In this document: positions 24,359-33,669 of the stretch, piece by piece
Position numbering within the stretch: position 1 is the first letter of the stretch
Layout: the number at the start of each line of letters is the position of its first letter
NCBI GenBank assembly: GCA_964635875.1
Contig: CAZWRK010000031.1
Span: forward strand, 1 to 38,613
Direction of reading: 5' to 3'
Source of the DNA: CAZWRK01 sp964635875
GTDB lineage: Bacteria > Pseudomonadota > Gammaproteobacteria > Burkholderiales > Aquaspirillaceae
Length of the DNA: 38,613 bases
Program-made: the position numbers and the translations under genes
Notes under the pieces: model-generated
Told to the model about the DNA's origin: nothing
What the model saw: the letters and a program-made list of their open reading frames with translations, nothing else
Databases searched by the model: none

Positions 24359-26857
24359 CTAGGTCTCGGGATTTTGTGCGTTTTGCATAGCAAGCGGGAG
24401 TGTAAACCAAAATGTCGATCCTTGGTGCTCTTGGCTCTCTACGCCAATCCGCCCTCCCATTGCCTCAATAATTTGTCGGCTGATATTTAAGCCGATTCCG
24501 GTGCCCTCTATCGTACTGTTTTCATAGCCTAGTCTCTGAAAAGGTTCAAACAGTAAAGCCTGTTGTTCTGCTGACAAGCCAGGCCCTGTGTCGCGTATAG
24601 ATACGCGTAGCATATCCGGTGTGCATTCACTCGAAATTTCGATTTCCCCATTTGGGCGATTGTATTTAATCGCATTGTTGAGCAGGTTAATCAAAATTTG
24701 CGTGAGTCGCATTTCATCCGCGTAGACCATCGGTGTTTCTGGCCCAATGGCGTTGGTTACGCGCAATTGGTGATCTTGGACCTGTGTTTCTAGCAGCATG
24801 AGGCAGTCTTTTACGATACTCGAAACCGACAAGGCTTCTGGCCGAATATGGAGCTGCCCCGCCTCGATTTTGGCAAGGTCTAAGACTTGGTTGATGAGCG
24901 AGAGCAGATGTTTGCCTGCTTGATTGATTTGCTGAACTTGTTGGCGCTGGCGCTCGTTAAGTGGATCGCGGCGGCTATGTTCGAGCAATTGCGCAAATCC
25001 AAGAATCGCATTCATTGGGGTTCGGAGCTCGTGGCTCATGCTAGACAGAAAGTCGCTTTTGGCGCGGCTGGCGGTTTCTGCCTGCTCTTTAGCTTGCTGT
25101 AGCGCTTTTTCGTTTTCTTTGATGGACGTGATATCGCTTATAAAAGCAAATGACCCGGTCAAGATACCCTGCGAGTCAAAATTGGAGGTTGCATTGATAA
25201 TGACTGTGCGGATGCCGGTTGGGGTGTGAAACACCTGTTCATAGTGGTGTTGCCAGTTTTTATGCCGGTCATTGAGGTGCGTTTCTGCGCTGGGGCGATC
25301 TTGTGGCGCAATGACATCCAAAAATGGTTGCCCCAAGATGATGTCTCGAATCCACCCCATCATGGTGCACATCATTTCGTTTGCTTCAAGGATGCGACCG
25401 CTTTGGCTGAGCCGGAGATAGCCTTCACCTGCTGAATCAAGGATGTTTTGCAGCTGCGTTTGGTTCTCGCGAATTTGATTGATTAACGATTCACGCTCGC
25501 TGATATCACGAATAATTCCAATGTATTGATAGCCTTGCTCGGTTTGCATCGGTGAGAGCGTGAGCTCTGCAGGAAAAGTTTGCGAGACCGTGCTTTTGAG
25601 CATAAAGCGTTGCGGTCGGTTGAATTCACGAATCCAGTGGTGAATTTTTGCAGATTGATGCGCGGCAGTGCCTTCAGCGATGCTGGTGGTTGGACTTTCG
25701 ATAAATTGCGTGAAGCTTTGCCCATGTAGGTATTCGGGTTCCATTGTCGTCAGCAGCGCGGCACCAGATGGGTTAATCGACAAAATTTGGCTATTGTCAT
25801 TCAGCACCATAATGCCTTCTCCGCTGTTATGAATGATTGAGCGGAGATACTGTTCTTTCTCTTGAAGTGCGCGCGTACGGTCTTGAATTTGCTGTTCTAG
25901 GTCTTCTTGTAGATGGCGTAGAGCATTTTCCGCTTCTTTTCGTTGCTGGTTTTCTGCAACAAGGGCGGTATTGCTGTGTTGGTACATTTTCAGAAGCCGT
26001 TGAACACGCCACAAAATGAACAAGCCCAAAAGGCATGTGCATCCTAAGGCAATAAAACCCATTGGCAATATTTGTTCTAAGCGGGTTTTAGGCGAAAACT
26101 GCGGCGTAAAAGTGACGATGCCGCGCGTCTCTGGGCTGGAGCCTAATAAAATTTCATCGCTATTGAGTGTGCTAACGGTTGTTGGTTGCGGCTTAAATTG
26201 AATGTTGCGCAGTAGGAGCTCTGATTGCCACTGCATTAGCATTGCTTCATCAAGGCGGCGAGCAAGAACCAAGACGGTGTTTTTGTAGCGTGCTTCGGGC
26301 GTTTTTGTAGGGAGGTCGGGGCGTAGTGAAAACGCACCTGCGAGCAGGATGCGCCCATCGAGGTTGATGAGACCCGACACGCCACGAATGCCCCCTTTTT
26401 CGGGGTCAATAGTGCGTGCTTGTTCGATTAGCGCATTGAGACTGTCGCTGATTTTAATGGTGGCAGGTAGGATTTCTTTGCTGTTTTCGTATCGCAGCAG
26501 TCCTTGGTTGTTTGCGCTAATTAACAAGCTCACATCAATATGTGAGTTGTCTTGGATATAGCTTCCAATATTGTGATCGGCCCAATTATGGTCAGCGCGT
26601 ACCACCATATTTTCGATGGCTTCTGTCCAAAATCCATAATCACGTGCTAAATCACCCAGTCGTTCTTGCTCGCGCTTAATCGCATTTTCCAACTGGGCGT
26701 GCATGATATTAATGCTGAACTGCCGACGGTTTTCTCGAATCGAGTGCTCTAAAAAAAAGAGCGAGCCTAGTATGACAACAATCATGGCGCCAATGAACCA
26801 TGGCAGTTTGCGGTCAAAAGGGCGCGGTGGATTCGAGATGATGGTTTTAATATTCAT
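24359..26857 (-). CDS. CHASE4-PAS-PAS membrane sensor histidine kinase
   Basis: An 832-residue sensor. Helices at about 18-36 and 265-285 frame a periplasmic CHASE4 domain (DYGFWTEAIEN, 73-83). Next come a coiled coil (about 295-335), two PAS domains (about 337-450 and 465-580), the HisKA domain with His609 in SMSHELRTP, and an ATPase domain with N box near 723-732, DTGPG at 756-760 and GTGIGL at 785-790. It lacks a receiver, so it needs a separate partner. Its ATG overlaps the stop of the upstream hybrid kinase (TAATG). The transmitter is closely similar to that of the upstream kinase. Confidence 0.9.
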   Translation of the reverse strand: MNIKTIISNPPRPFDRKLPWFIGAMIVVILGSLFFLEHSIRENRRQFSINIMHAQLENAIKREQERLGDLARDYGFWTEAIENMVVRADHNWADHNIGSYIQDNSHIDVSLLISANNQGLLRYENSKEILPATIKISDSLNALIEQARTIDPEKGGIRGVSGLINLDGRILLAGAFSLRPDLPTKTPEARYKNTVLVLARRLDEAMLMQWQSELLLRNIQFKPQPTTVSTLNSDEILLGSSPETRGIVTFTPQFSPKTRLEQILPMGFIALGCTCLLGLFILWRVQRLLKMYQHSNTALVAENQQRKEAENALRHLQEDLEQQIQDRTRALQEKEQYLRSIIHNSGEGIMVLNDNSQILSINPSGAALLTTMEPEYLHGQSFTQFIESPTTSIAEGTAAHQSAKIHHWIREFNRPQRFMLKSTVSQTFPAELTLSPMQTEQGYQYIGIIRDISERESLINQIRENQTQLQNILDSAGEGYLRLSQSGRILEANEMMCTMMGWIRDIILGQPFLDVIAPQDRPSAETHLNDRHKNWQHHYEQVFHTPTGIRTVIINATSNFDSQGILTGSFAFISDITSIKENEKALQQAKEQAETASRAKSDFLSSMSHELRTPMNAILGFAQLLEHSRRDPLNERQRQQVQQINQAGKHLLSLINQVLDLAKIEAGQLHIRPEALSVSSIVKDCLMLLETQVQDHQLRVTNAIGPETPMVYADEMRLTQILINLLNNAIKYNRPNGEIEISSECTPDMLRVSIRDTGPGLSAEQQALLFEPFQRLGYENSTIEGTGIGLNISRQIIEAMGGRIGVESQEHQGSTFWFTLPLAMQNAQNPET

Positions 26858-29661
26858 TAATGGCTTTGCGCAAGATAGTGATCTAGCGTTTTTTCGAGCT
26901 CGGTTAAATCGATTGGTTTTCCAAGATAAGCGTCAAACCCAGCGGCTTTGGTGCGTTTGATTGTGTGATTGCTGGTGTCTGCACTGATTGCAATCACCGG
27001 AATTTTTGCAGTGTCTTCATGCATTTTCAGTGATTTCAACGTGGCAAACCCGTCGCTGTCGGGCAGATTAATATCCATCATGATCAGGCATGGCTGATGT
27101 TGTAATGCTAAATGCAGCCCTTTTTCTGAAGTATTGGCATGAATGAGTTGGAAATTTTCACGCTCAAACAAAACGTCTTCCATGAGTTGCACGTTTTGAG
27201 GGTTATCCTCGATATATAGAATCGTGCTCAATGAAGCATTGAGCATAATTTCTGCGTCTTCTGCGCTTGCCGCCTCGTTTTCTTGCATGGTGGCGGTGTG
27301 TTGTAACTCAAACCAAAAGCTGGAGCCCTGATGCTCTACACTGCTAAGCCCCATGCTCCCTCCCATCGCCTCAACCAATTTTTGCGTGATGGTGAGGCCG
27401 ATGCCGGTGCCTTCTATATTGCTGTTTTCTCTTCCAAGGCGTTGAAACGGTTGGAATAATTTTGCCTGCTGTGCCTCGCTCATTCCGAGCCCATTATCGG
27501 TCACATAAATGCGAATACGGTCGTGATCTCTGTATTCATAATGCAAGCGGACAAATCCACCCTCAGGCTTATGATACTTGATCGCGTTATTAATCAGATT
27601 CAATAGAATTTGCTTTAAGCGCACGCGGTCGGCAAAGACTTTGCATTGAATCTCTGGTGCGCCAATCAGCGTAATTGCGCGATCCTCTGCGCTTTGCTGG
27701 GTGAGGGCAATGACTTCTTGTTGGGCTTCGGCAAAATTCACAGCCTCTACCGAAAGACTGAGGCGGCCTGATTCAATACGTGCTAAATCAAGGACTTCAT
27801 TGATAAGCGATAAAAGATGCTTACCCGCCCGAATAATTTGCTGAATTTGCCGATTTTGTTTTTCGGTCAGCGGGTCGCGGCGACTGCTTTCCATGAGCTG
27901 TGCAAAGCCAAGAATGGCATTCATGGGCGTACGCAGTTCGTGGCTCATGCTAGACAGGAATTCGCTTTTGCTACGATTGGCCGCATCGGCATTTTCTTGG
28001 GCTTGTTTTAAGTCCGAGATATCGGTTTGAACACTCACCCAGCCCAAGCCCTCAACGCGGCGATTCGCAATTTGAACCCAGCGTTGTTCGGTGGTTTGGT
28101 AGATGAAGCAGCTATATGGCTGGTTATGATGCGCTAAGCGCCAGTCCAGCCATTCTTGCTCGCGTCCAATCGCTTCAGGAAACTGGCCCTGTTCAAGGCC
28201 ATAACGCAGGATGTCTTGAAAATAGGCACCCTCTTGCATCACCGGCGACATTTTTGGGTAAAGCTCGTGGTAGCGCCGATTGCATAGGATGAGATGGTCG
28301 GTTTCGTCGTAGAGCGCAAAGCCGTCGGGGATATTTTCGATGGCGGTGATGAGCTGATGCTGTCGATAGCCCACTTGCGCCTCGACATTCTTAATGTGCG
28401 TAATATCTTGAACAACACCCAATAGCCGGATGCAATGACCTTCGGTATTCCGAATCGCATTGCCACGCAACAAGGCCCAGCGAGGGCTGTCTCCGCTGCG
28501 AAGACGGTATTCAACATCTAACTCGGCGCCTTTGAGGCACTGAATAATGGCTTCTCTGACCTTCTCTCGGTCTTCATCGCAAATCAAACTCAGCAATGCT
28601 TCGAGGGTTTTAATCTGCGCAATATGGTCAAGAGTGGTTCCCAGCAAGTGCGCGGCTTGCTGATTGCAGCGCAATGTTGTGTTTTCAATATCCCATTCCC
28701 ACGTTCCAATATGCGCAAAGCGGTGCGTGATATCGAGTAATTCTTGGTGTTGTTCGAGCGCGTGTTGGATGCGCTTACGTTCGGTAATGTCGTGCCCGAC
28801 GCCCACTAGCCCGACTACCTGCCCCGTTGTTGCATCAAGCAGAGGGGATTTGGTCACAATCATGGTTTGCTCAACATCATTCTGGCGAATTTTCTCTTCG
28901 ACTGTGAGCGTTTGATTGTGGTTGATCACAAATTGATCATTTTGGTGCACGGCGCGCGCCACACTGTCTGGGTAGATTGAGAAGTCTGTTTGTCCCAGCG
29001 CATCGTCTTCCTTGACACCCATCACCTGTAAGGTGGCTTGGTTCGCAAAAAGATAGCGTCCCTCAAGGTCTTTCGCGAAGATCGGATCTTTTGAGCACTC
29101 TAAGATGGCTTTTTGTGCTTGTTGACCAATTTCAAGCGCTTGTTTTTGTGCGGAGACCAGTTGGATTTGTTGGTGATAATTCAGAATATCAATGGTCCAA
29201 TCGCTCATATCTTGGAGGCTGGCGCTGGACTCAGCGCTCCAAGTGCGAGGCTTGTAATCCATCAAGCATAGCGTGCCGATAGCCTGTTCATTCAAAATCA
29301 ACGGAATGCCCGCATAAAAGCGCAAGCCCCCATCGATGACAAACGGGAAACTTTGAAAGCGAGGATCTTGGCTTAAGTCCTCGACCACCATCATGCCGCC
29401 ATGTGTGAGGGTGTGAGCACAGATGGAGTCTTGGCGATTGACGCCTTTGATGTCGCAACCCTCGGCGGCTTTGATCCACATTTTTTCTGAATCTGCATGT
29501 GTCAACATGGCAATTGGCACATCAAATAAGCGCGCACAGGTTCGCACAATGCGCAAGAACGCCGGATCCGACGGCACAGAGGCGGGATCAGCATTCTTGG
29601 GGCTATTTTGAATGGGCTCAAAATGTCTGTAGTGAGATGCACAGAAAAATGGGATAGTCAT
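26857..29661 (-). CDS. Soluble GAF/PAS hybrid histidine kinase with receiver
   Basis: A 934-residue cytoplasmic sensor with no membrane helix. Domains in order: GAF (about 32-165), three PAS domains (about 185-295, 310-425, 432-548), HisKA with His574, ATPase domain (DNGLG 722-726, GTGIGL 751-756) and a C-terminal receiver with Asp863 as acceptor, Glu818/Asp819, Ser893 and Lys915. It is the first gene of the signalling operon. The start lacks an obvious Shine-Dalgarno sequence; the ATG is kept because the first GAF strand follows soon after. The signal sensed is unknown. Confidence 0.9.
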   Translation of the reverse strand: MTIPFFCASHYRHFEPIQNSPKNADPASVPSDPAFLRIVRTCARLFDVPIAMLTHADSEKMWIKAAEGCDIKGVNRQDSICAHTLTHGGMMVVEDLSQDPRFQSFPFVIDGGLRFYAGIPLILNEQAIGTLCLMDYKPRTWSAESSASLQDMSDWTIDILNYHQQIQLVSAQKQALEIGQQAQKAILECSKDPIFAKDLEGRYLFANQATLQVMGVKEDDALGQTDFSIYPDSVARAVHQNDQFVINHNQTLTVEEKIRQNDVEQTMIVTKSPLLDATTGQVVGLVGVGHDITERKRIQHALEQHQELLDITHRFAHIGTWEWDIENTTLRCNQQAAHLLGTTLDHIAQIKTLEALLSLICDEDREKVREAIIQCLKGAELDVEYRLRSGDSPRWALLRGNAIRNTEGHCIRLLGVVQDITHIKNVEAQVGYRQHQLITAIENIPDGFALYDETDHLILCNRRYHELYPKMSPVMQEGAYFQDILRYGLEQGQFPEAIGREQEWLDWRLAHHNQPYSCFIYQTTEQRWVQIANRRVEGLGWVSVQTDISDLKQAQENADAANRSKSEFLSSMSHELRTPMNAILGFAQLMESSRRDPLTEKQNRQIQQIIRAGKHLLSLINEVLDLARIESGRLSLSVEAVNFAEAQQEVIALTQQSAEDRAITLIGAPEIQCKVFADRVRLKQILLNLINNAIKYHKPEGGFVRLHYEYRDHDRIRIYVTDNGLGMSEAQQAKLFQPFQRLGRENSNIEGTGIGLTITQKLVEAMGGSMGLSSVEHQGSSFWFELQHTATMQENEAASAEDAEIMLNASLSTILYIEDNPQNVQLMEDVLFERENFQLIHANTSEKGLHLALQHQPCLIMMDINLPDSDGFATLKSLKMHEDTAKIPVIAISADTSNHTIKRTKAAGFDAYLGKPIDLTELEKTLDHYLAQSH

Positions 29662-29870
29662 TACTGTCTATTTCGGTCAATGTTTATGTTTTATAGCGAT
29701 TGGTATCGTTTAATGCGAGAAAATTTCAATCATTTGGGTTGATCAGTAATCAATTGTTCGCGGTCTAGTATTTGGTGTTTTTTTGTGCGTCATCGCGTAC
29801 TGACTAAAGCAATAGATTAAAGCTGGTTAGCCTAGCAAGAAAATAATCATTTGCAATGAAATAGTCTGCA
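29662..29870. other. AT-rich gap before the kinase operon
   Basis: These 209 bp hold no supported gene. On the minus strand a TATAAA (29695-29690) is a possible -10 box for the kinase operon, about 30 bp before the start, but its -35 is poor. A weak hairpin near the right end may stop the upstream membrane-protein transcript. Confidence 0.35.
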
Positions 29871-30449
29871 TTAATTTGATCTAATCTTTGAAAAATAATT
29901 CCGTACGCAATAAAACATCAGTGCAATCCAGAGCGGTACGTCAATCAAGTAATCAAAAAAATTATTTGAATACAGTAAATGTAGATTCCACGATAGCACT
30001 ACAATAATCAGCCACCATCCCAAAGCACATTGGCGTAAAAAATATAAGCTCGCCGCCAATGCAATAGCGCCCCAGATGAATGAGTGGTTATAGCCGAACG
30101 CGTAAAAATTTGGGCCAATGCCGGTCAGCGTATCAAAGTAAATCAGGCCGCCAAGCGGTAGTAAGCCAAGGCTTAAGTGCCTGCGCGGCACAGAAAAATG
30201 GGGAAGCGTAAATGCACGTGCGCAAGCCCCGCCTAAAAGCAGCAAGGTCGTCACACTTAATTCACCCAAGCCCCCGCGCAGCCATTCAGCAAATGATAAG
30301 CCATTTAAGATCGGGAGACTCGCGAGCACTCCTGCTGCGACCAACCCACTGCGCGCAAATTGCGGCAGCCGTTTGATCAGCACCCGGTGCACAACCAAGG
30401 CCACACCTAATGAATATGCTAAAATCATTAAAATATCATTTTGCAGCAT
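29871..30449 (-). CDS. Polytopic membrane protein of unknown family
   Basis: A 192-residue protein made almost wholly of hydrophobic segments, about six helices, joined by short loops with aromatic residues (near 115-130, NFYAFGYNHSFIWG). I recognise no family. Its ATG overlaps the stop of the sialidase-like gene (TAATG), so the two are translated together and probably work together. A role in membrane lipid or glycan handling is possible only by association. Confidence 0.75.
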   Translation of the reverse strand: MLQNDILMILAYSLGVALVVHRVLIKRLPQFARSGLVAAGVLASLPILNGLSFAEWLRGGLGELSVTTLLLLGGACARAFTLPHFSVPRRHLSLGLLPLGGLIYFDTLTGIGPNFYAFGYNHSFIWGAIALAASLYFLRQCALGWWLIIVVLSWNLHLLYSNNFFDYLIDVPLWIALMFYCVRNYFSKIRSN

Positions 30450-31597
30450 TAAGGTGACTCTTTAGTAGAAATGGACGCAGAAAGCTCGGACAGCAGAAAC
30501 ATTTGGTGACGGATATTTTTTCGCTGCCATGTATAAAACACATGAACATAGTGGTCATCGCGGATGAGATAAGGATACGAAAATTCGTCATCATGGTTGC
30601 TTGATTGCTCAAGGGTCTTGATGGATGTCCACTGTAAACCGTCTTTTGAATGTAAGAGCGCAAGCTGATAGCGGCCATTCGGAACCGGATTCGCGGCCAA
30701 TAGCCATGTGCTATCCGGTAACGCCAGCGCGGCAACGGCTGCATTTGGATTTGGGAGTTCTGTGGCGCGTGGCACGCTCCAATGCTGGCCTGAATCGGTG
30801 CTTTCGGTCATTGCGACCTTGCCGCCCCGCTCACCCGAAACCCGCAGCCATGCTAACAAGCGATGGTTCGGCCCCTCTACGGCCCACGGCTGCAAGGTGT
30901 GCGCGGCATCAGGGATTTTGTGACTAGCGACGACTTGGCCTTGTGAATCCAAGCGTAACCACAGTGGATATTTTCGCGCCAACTCATGATAGGCCGGAAG
31001 AAGCCATCCGCCGTCAGTGAGTGCAATCGGCGGTGCTTTGAGTAGCGTGCTCAAGTTCAAAAATGGGCTGCTGATCAGGCGTGAGGCCGGCGCCCACTGT
31101 TGGCCACCGTCTTGCGAGACGCGATGGTTCAACGCGCTACCGGCCCAACCTCCGACGCTGACCGACACATACCAAAGATGCAGTCGTTGCTTGGCATCTA
31201 ACGCCAAAAGCGGGTTGCCGACTTTTTTCACGTAACGGTGTGTGTCGCGGCCAGTTTGTTGCGGGTCGGCAATTTTCCACGGTGCAGACCATGTCTGACC
31301 ATCAAAGCGGCTAGCCCAAATCGAAACGTCTTGTGCGCCTTCTCTTGAACCTGCAAACCACGCTGCGAGCAATTCACCATTGGGCAGAACCACCGCAGTG
31401 GCGGCGTGTGCGCTCGCCGTATTCGGCGGCATGGGTAAGGTCTGAGTGTGCAGAGGGGCTTTGAGAAGCGTTGGCTGGGTCGTATGTGCGAGCGCGGATA
31501 GATCTTGTGCGTTCGGTGGCGTCCGAAAAAAGGAACTGAAAACGGCCAAGACAAGCAAGGCCACAAACATCAGTTGAGCGCGCTGAATAGGCATCAT
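30449..31597 (-). CDS. Membrane-anchored sialidase-fold (BNR/Asp-box) protein
   Basis: A 382-residue protein with an N-terminal signal-anchor (about 8-24) and a beta-propeller core. Asp boxes are visible: SQDGGQQW (161-168), STDSGQHW (266-273) and SKDGLQW (317-323), with a looser one at about 96-103. The family (exo-alpha-sialidase-like, PF13088 type) contains many proteins without proven sialidase activity. The Arg triad of true sialidases cannot be assigned with certainty. There is no clear ribosome binding site; a second Met directly follows the first. A terminator-like hairpin separates it from aacS. Confidence 0.75.
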   Translation of the reverse strand: MMPIQRAQLMFVALLVLAVFSSFFRTPPNAQDLSALAHTTQPTLLKAPLHTQTLPMPPNTASAHAATAVVLPNGELLAAWFAGSREGAQDVSIWASRFDGQTWSAPWKIADPQQTGRDTHRYVKKVGNPLLALDAKQRLHLWYVSVSVGGWAGSALNHRVSQDGGQQWAPASRLISSPFLNLSTLLKAPPIALTDGGWLLPAYHELARKYPLWLRLDSQGQVVASHKIPDAAHTLQPWAVEGPNHRLLAWLRVSGERGGKVAMTESTDSGQHWSVPRATELPNPNAAVAALALPDSTWLLAANPVPNGRYQLALLHSKDGLQWTSIKTLEQSSNHDDEFSYPYLIRDDHYVHVFYTWQRKNIRHQMFLLSELSASISTKESP

Positions 31598-31620
31598 AGG
31601 CGGGTGCGGAACAAAAGTGG

Positions 31621-31643
31621 GAGGGAGTGTAACACACCCCCTC
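31621..31643. terminator. Terminator-like hairpin between aacS and the sialidase-like gene
   Basis: A 23-nt inverted repeat with a 10-bp stem (one G-T pair) and a 3-nt loop. On the minus strand CCACTTTTG follows; on the plus strand TTTTGC follows directly. It probably ends the leucine-catabolic transcript. Confidence 0.5.
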
Positions 31644-31665
31644 TTTTGCTCTTTGCTCTACAACG

Positions 31666-33606
31666 CTATGACGCTAATTCGGGCCGGTTTTTAAAGTAAT
31701 CCAAGGCTTCTGGGTTTGCCAGCGCGCCCAAATTGTGAACCGGCTCACCATGAATCACATTTTTCACCGCAAGCTCGACAATTTTTCCGCTAATCGTTTT
31801 CGGAATGTCCGCCACTTGCAGCAATACTGCAGGCACATGGCGCGGGCTGGCCCCTTCACGAATCTGAGTACGAATCGCTTTCTCAAGCGATTCATCGAGC
31901 GTCAGCCCATCACGCAGTTTCACGAATAACACCACGCGTTCATCATCTGCCGTGCGTTGGCCGCATGCCAAAGACTCCAGTACCGCATCGATTTTTTCGA
32001 CTTGGCGATAAATCTCGGCGGTGCCAATCCGTACGCCACCTGGGTTCAGCACTGCGTCCGAGCGACCATAAATGATCAAGCCGCCATGCGCTGTGATTTC
32101 AGCAAAGTCGCCGTGGCACCAAATGCCCTCAAAACGGCCAAAGTAGGCGCTATGATATTTTTCGCCTGTCGGGTCGTTCCAAAAGCCAATCGGCATCGAC
32201 GGGAACGGCGCACGACACACCAACTCGCCTTTTTCTTGTCGAACACTCTCGCCTTGTTCATTGACGATATCGACCGCCATGCCCAAGCCACGACATTGCA
32301 ACTCGCCTTGATACACCGGCAAATTGGCGCAACCAAGTGCAAAGCACGACACAATATCGGTTCCGCCCGAAATCGATGCCAAATTCAGATTGGCTTTGAT
32401 CTCGCGATACACATAGTCAAAGCCTTCCGCCACCAGCGGCGAACCGGTCGAGAACAGCGCTCGTAATGCGCTTAAATCGTGCGTTTCGCGCGGTTTGAGG
32501 CCCATTTTGGCGGCGGCATCCAGATATTTCGCTGACGTACCAAAATGCGTGCAATGTTCCGCCTGCGCGTAATCCCACAAAATTGACCCTTGCGCGGCAA
32601 AAGGCGAGCCATCAAATAGCAACAGCGTTGCGCCGCTGGCCAAGCCCGAGACCAGCCAATTCCACATCATCCAACCGCAGGTGGTGAAGTAAAACAGCCG
32701 ATCGCCGGTGCGCACATCGGCATGAAGCTGATGTTCTTTAAGATGCTGAAGCAGCGTGCCGCCTGCCCCGTGGACAATACATTTTGGTTTGCCGGTGGTG
32801 CCGCTCGAAAACAAAATATAGAGCGGGTGGTTAAACGGCAGGCGCGTAAAACCAATTTCTGTTGCCGAGAATGGCGCAATGAACTCGGCCCATGTCTGTG
32901 CCCGCGGATCGACAAATTCGGCCAGCGCACCCTCGCCCAAATACGGCACCACAACAATCTTTGTCACTGTTGGCAAGCCCGCCGCAATGGCACGGACTTT
33001 TTCAGTGATTTCAATGCGCTTGCCGTTGTACCAATAGCCATCGGGCACCAGCCACACTTTGGGTTCGATCTGGCTAAAGCGGTCCAGCGCGCCATCGACG
33101 CCAAAATCGGGCGAACACGACGACCAAATCGCGCCAATTGCGCTGCATGCCAACATCGCAATCAACGTCGCGGGCAAATTGGGCATCATCCCTGCCACGC
33201 GATCGCCGACACTGACACCATGCGCCCGCAACGCTTGTTCAAAACGCGAAACTTCTTGATAGAGCGCGGCATGTGTCCAGCGTTGCTTGACTTGATCTTC
33301 GCCCCAAAACACCAAGGCTTCGCCTTCGTCTTGGCGCTGCAGGAGATTTTCTGCAAAGTTGAGTCGCGCTTCGGGGAACCATTGTGCGCCGGGCATGGCG
33401 TCACGTTGGCTAAGTACGGTGTGGCCTTGTTCGCCGATCACGCCGCAAAATTGCCACACCTCTTGCCAGAACGCCTCGCGATCGTCGACGCTCCATTGCC
33501 AAATGGCATCGTAATCCGGCAACTCGCGGCGGGTATGGCGGATAAATTCAGAGAGGCGAGTGGCTTGAATCTGGGTGGCATCTGGCTGCCAAAGCGGTTG
33601 GCTCAT
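31666..33606 (-). CDS. aacS: Acetoacetyl-CoA synthetase
   Basis: A 646-residue ANL-superfamily ligase. The AMP-binding motif SSGTTGKPK is at 267-275, the C-terminal hinge is GRSDAVLNPGGVRIGTAE, and the catalytic Lys608 is in PKTISGK. The long N-terminal part with WFPEARLNFAENLL (76-89) fits acetoacetyl-CoA synthetase. It re-activates acetoacetate produced by HMG-CoA lyase, whose gene lies just upstream. GGAGGAG lies about 9 nt before the ATG. It follows liuE by 63 bp. Confidence 0.93.
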   Translation of the reverse strand: MSQPLWQPDATQIQATRLSEFIRHTRRELPDYDAIWQWSVDDREAFWQEVWQFCGVIGEQGHTVLSQRDAMPGAQWFPEARLNFAENLLQRQDEGEALVFWGEDQVKQRWTHAALYQEVSRFEQALRAHGVSVGDRVAGMMPNLPATLIAMLACSAIGAIWSSCSPDFGVDGALDRFSQIEPKVWLVPDGYWYNGKRIEITEKVRAIAAGLPTVTKIVVVPYLGEGALAEFVDPRAQTWAEFIAPFSATEIGFTRLPFNHPLYILFSSGTTGKPKCIVHGAGGTLLQHLKEHQLHADVRTGDRLFYFTTCGWMMWNWLVSGLASGATLLLFDGSPFAAQGSILWDYAQAEHCTHFGTSAKYLDAAAKMGLKPRETHDLSALRALFSTGSPLVAEGFDYVYREIKANLNLASISGGTDIVSCFALGCANLPVYQGELQCRGLGMAVDIVNEQGESVRQEKGELVCRAPFPSMPIGFWNDPTGEKYHSAYFGRFEGIWCHGDFAEITAHGGLIIYGRSDAVLNPGGVRIGTAEIYRQVEKIDAVLESLACGQRTADDERVVLFVKLRDGLTLDESLEKAIRTQIREGASPRHVPAVLLQVADIPKTISGKIVELAVKNVIHGEPVHNLGALANPEALDYFKNRPELAS

Positions 33607-33669
33607 AGTAGGAATCTCCTCCGATGTCGCGTGTGCTGCGACCCGTCATTTCAAATTAAATGCAGTGAA

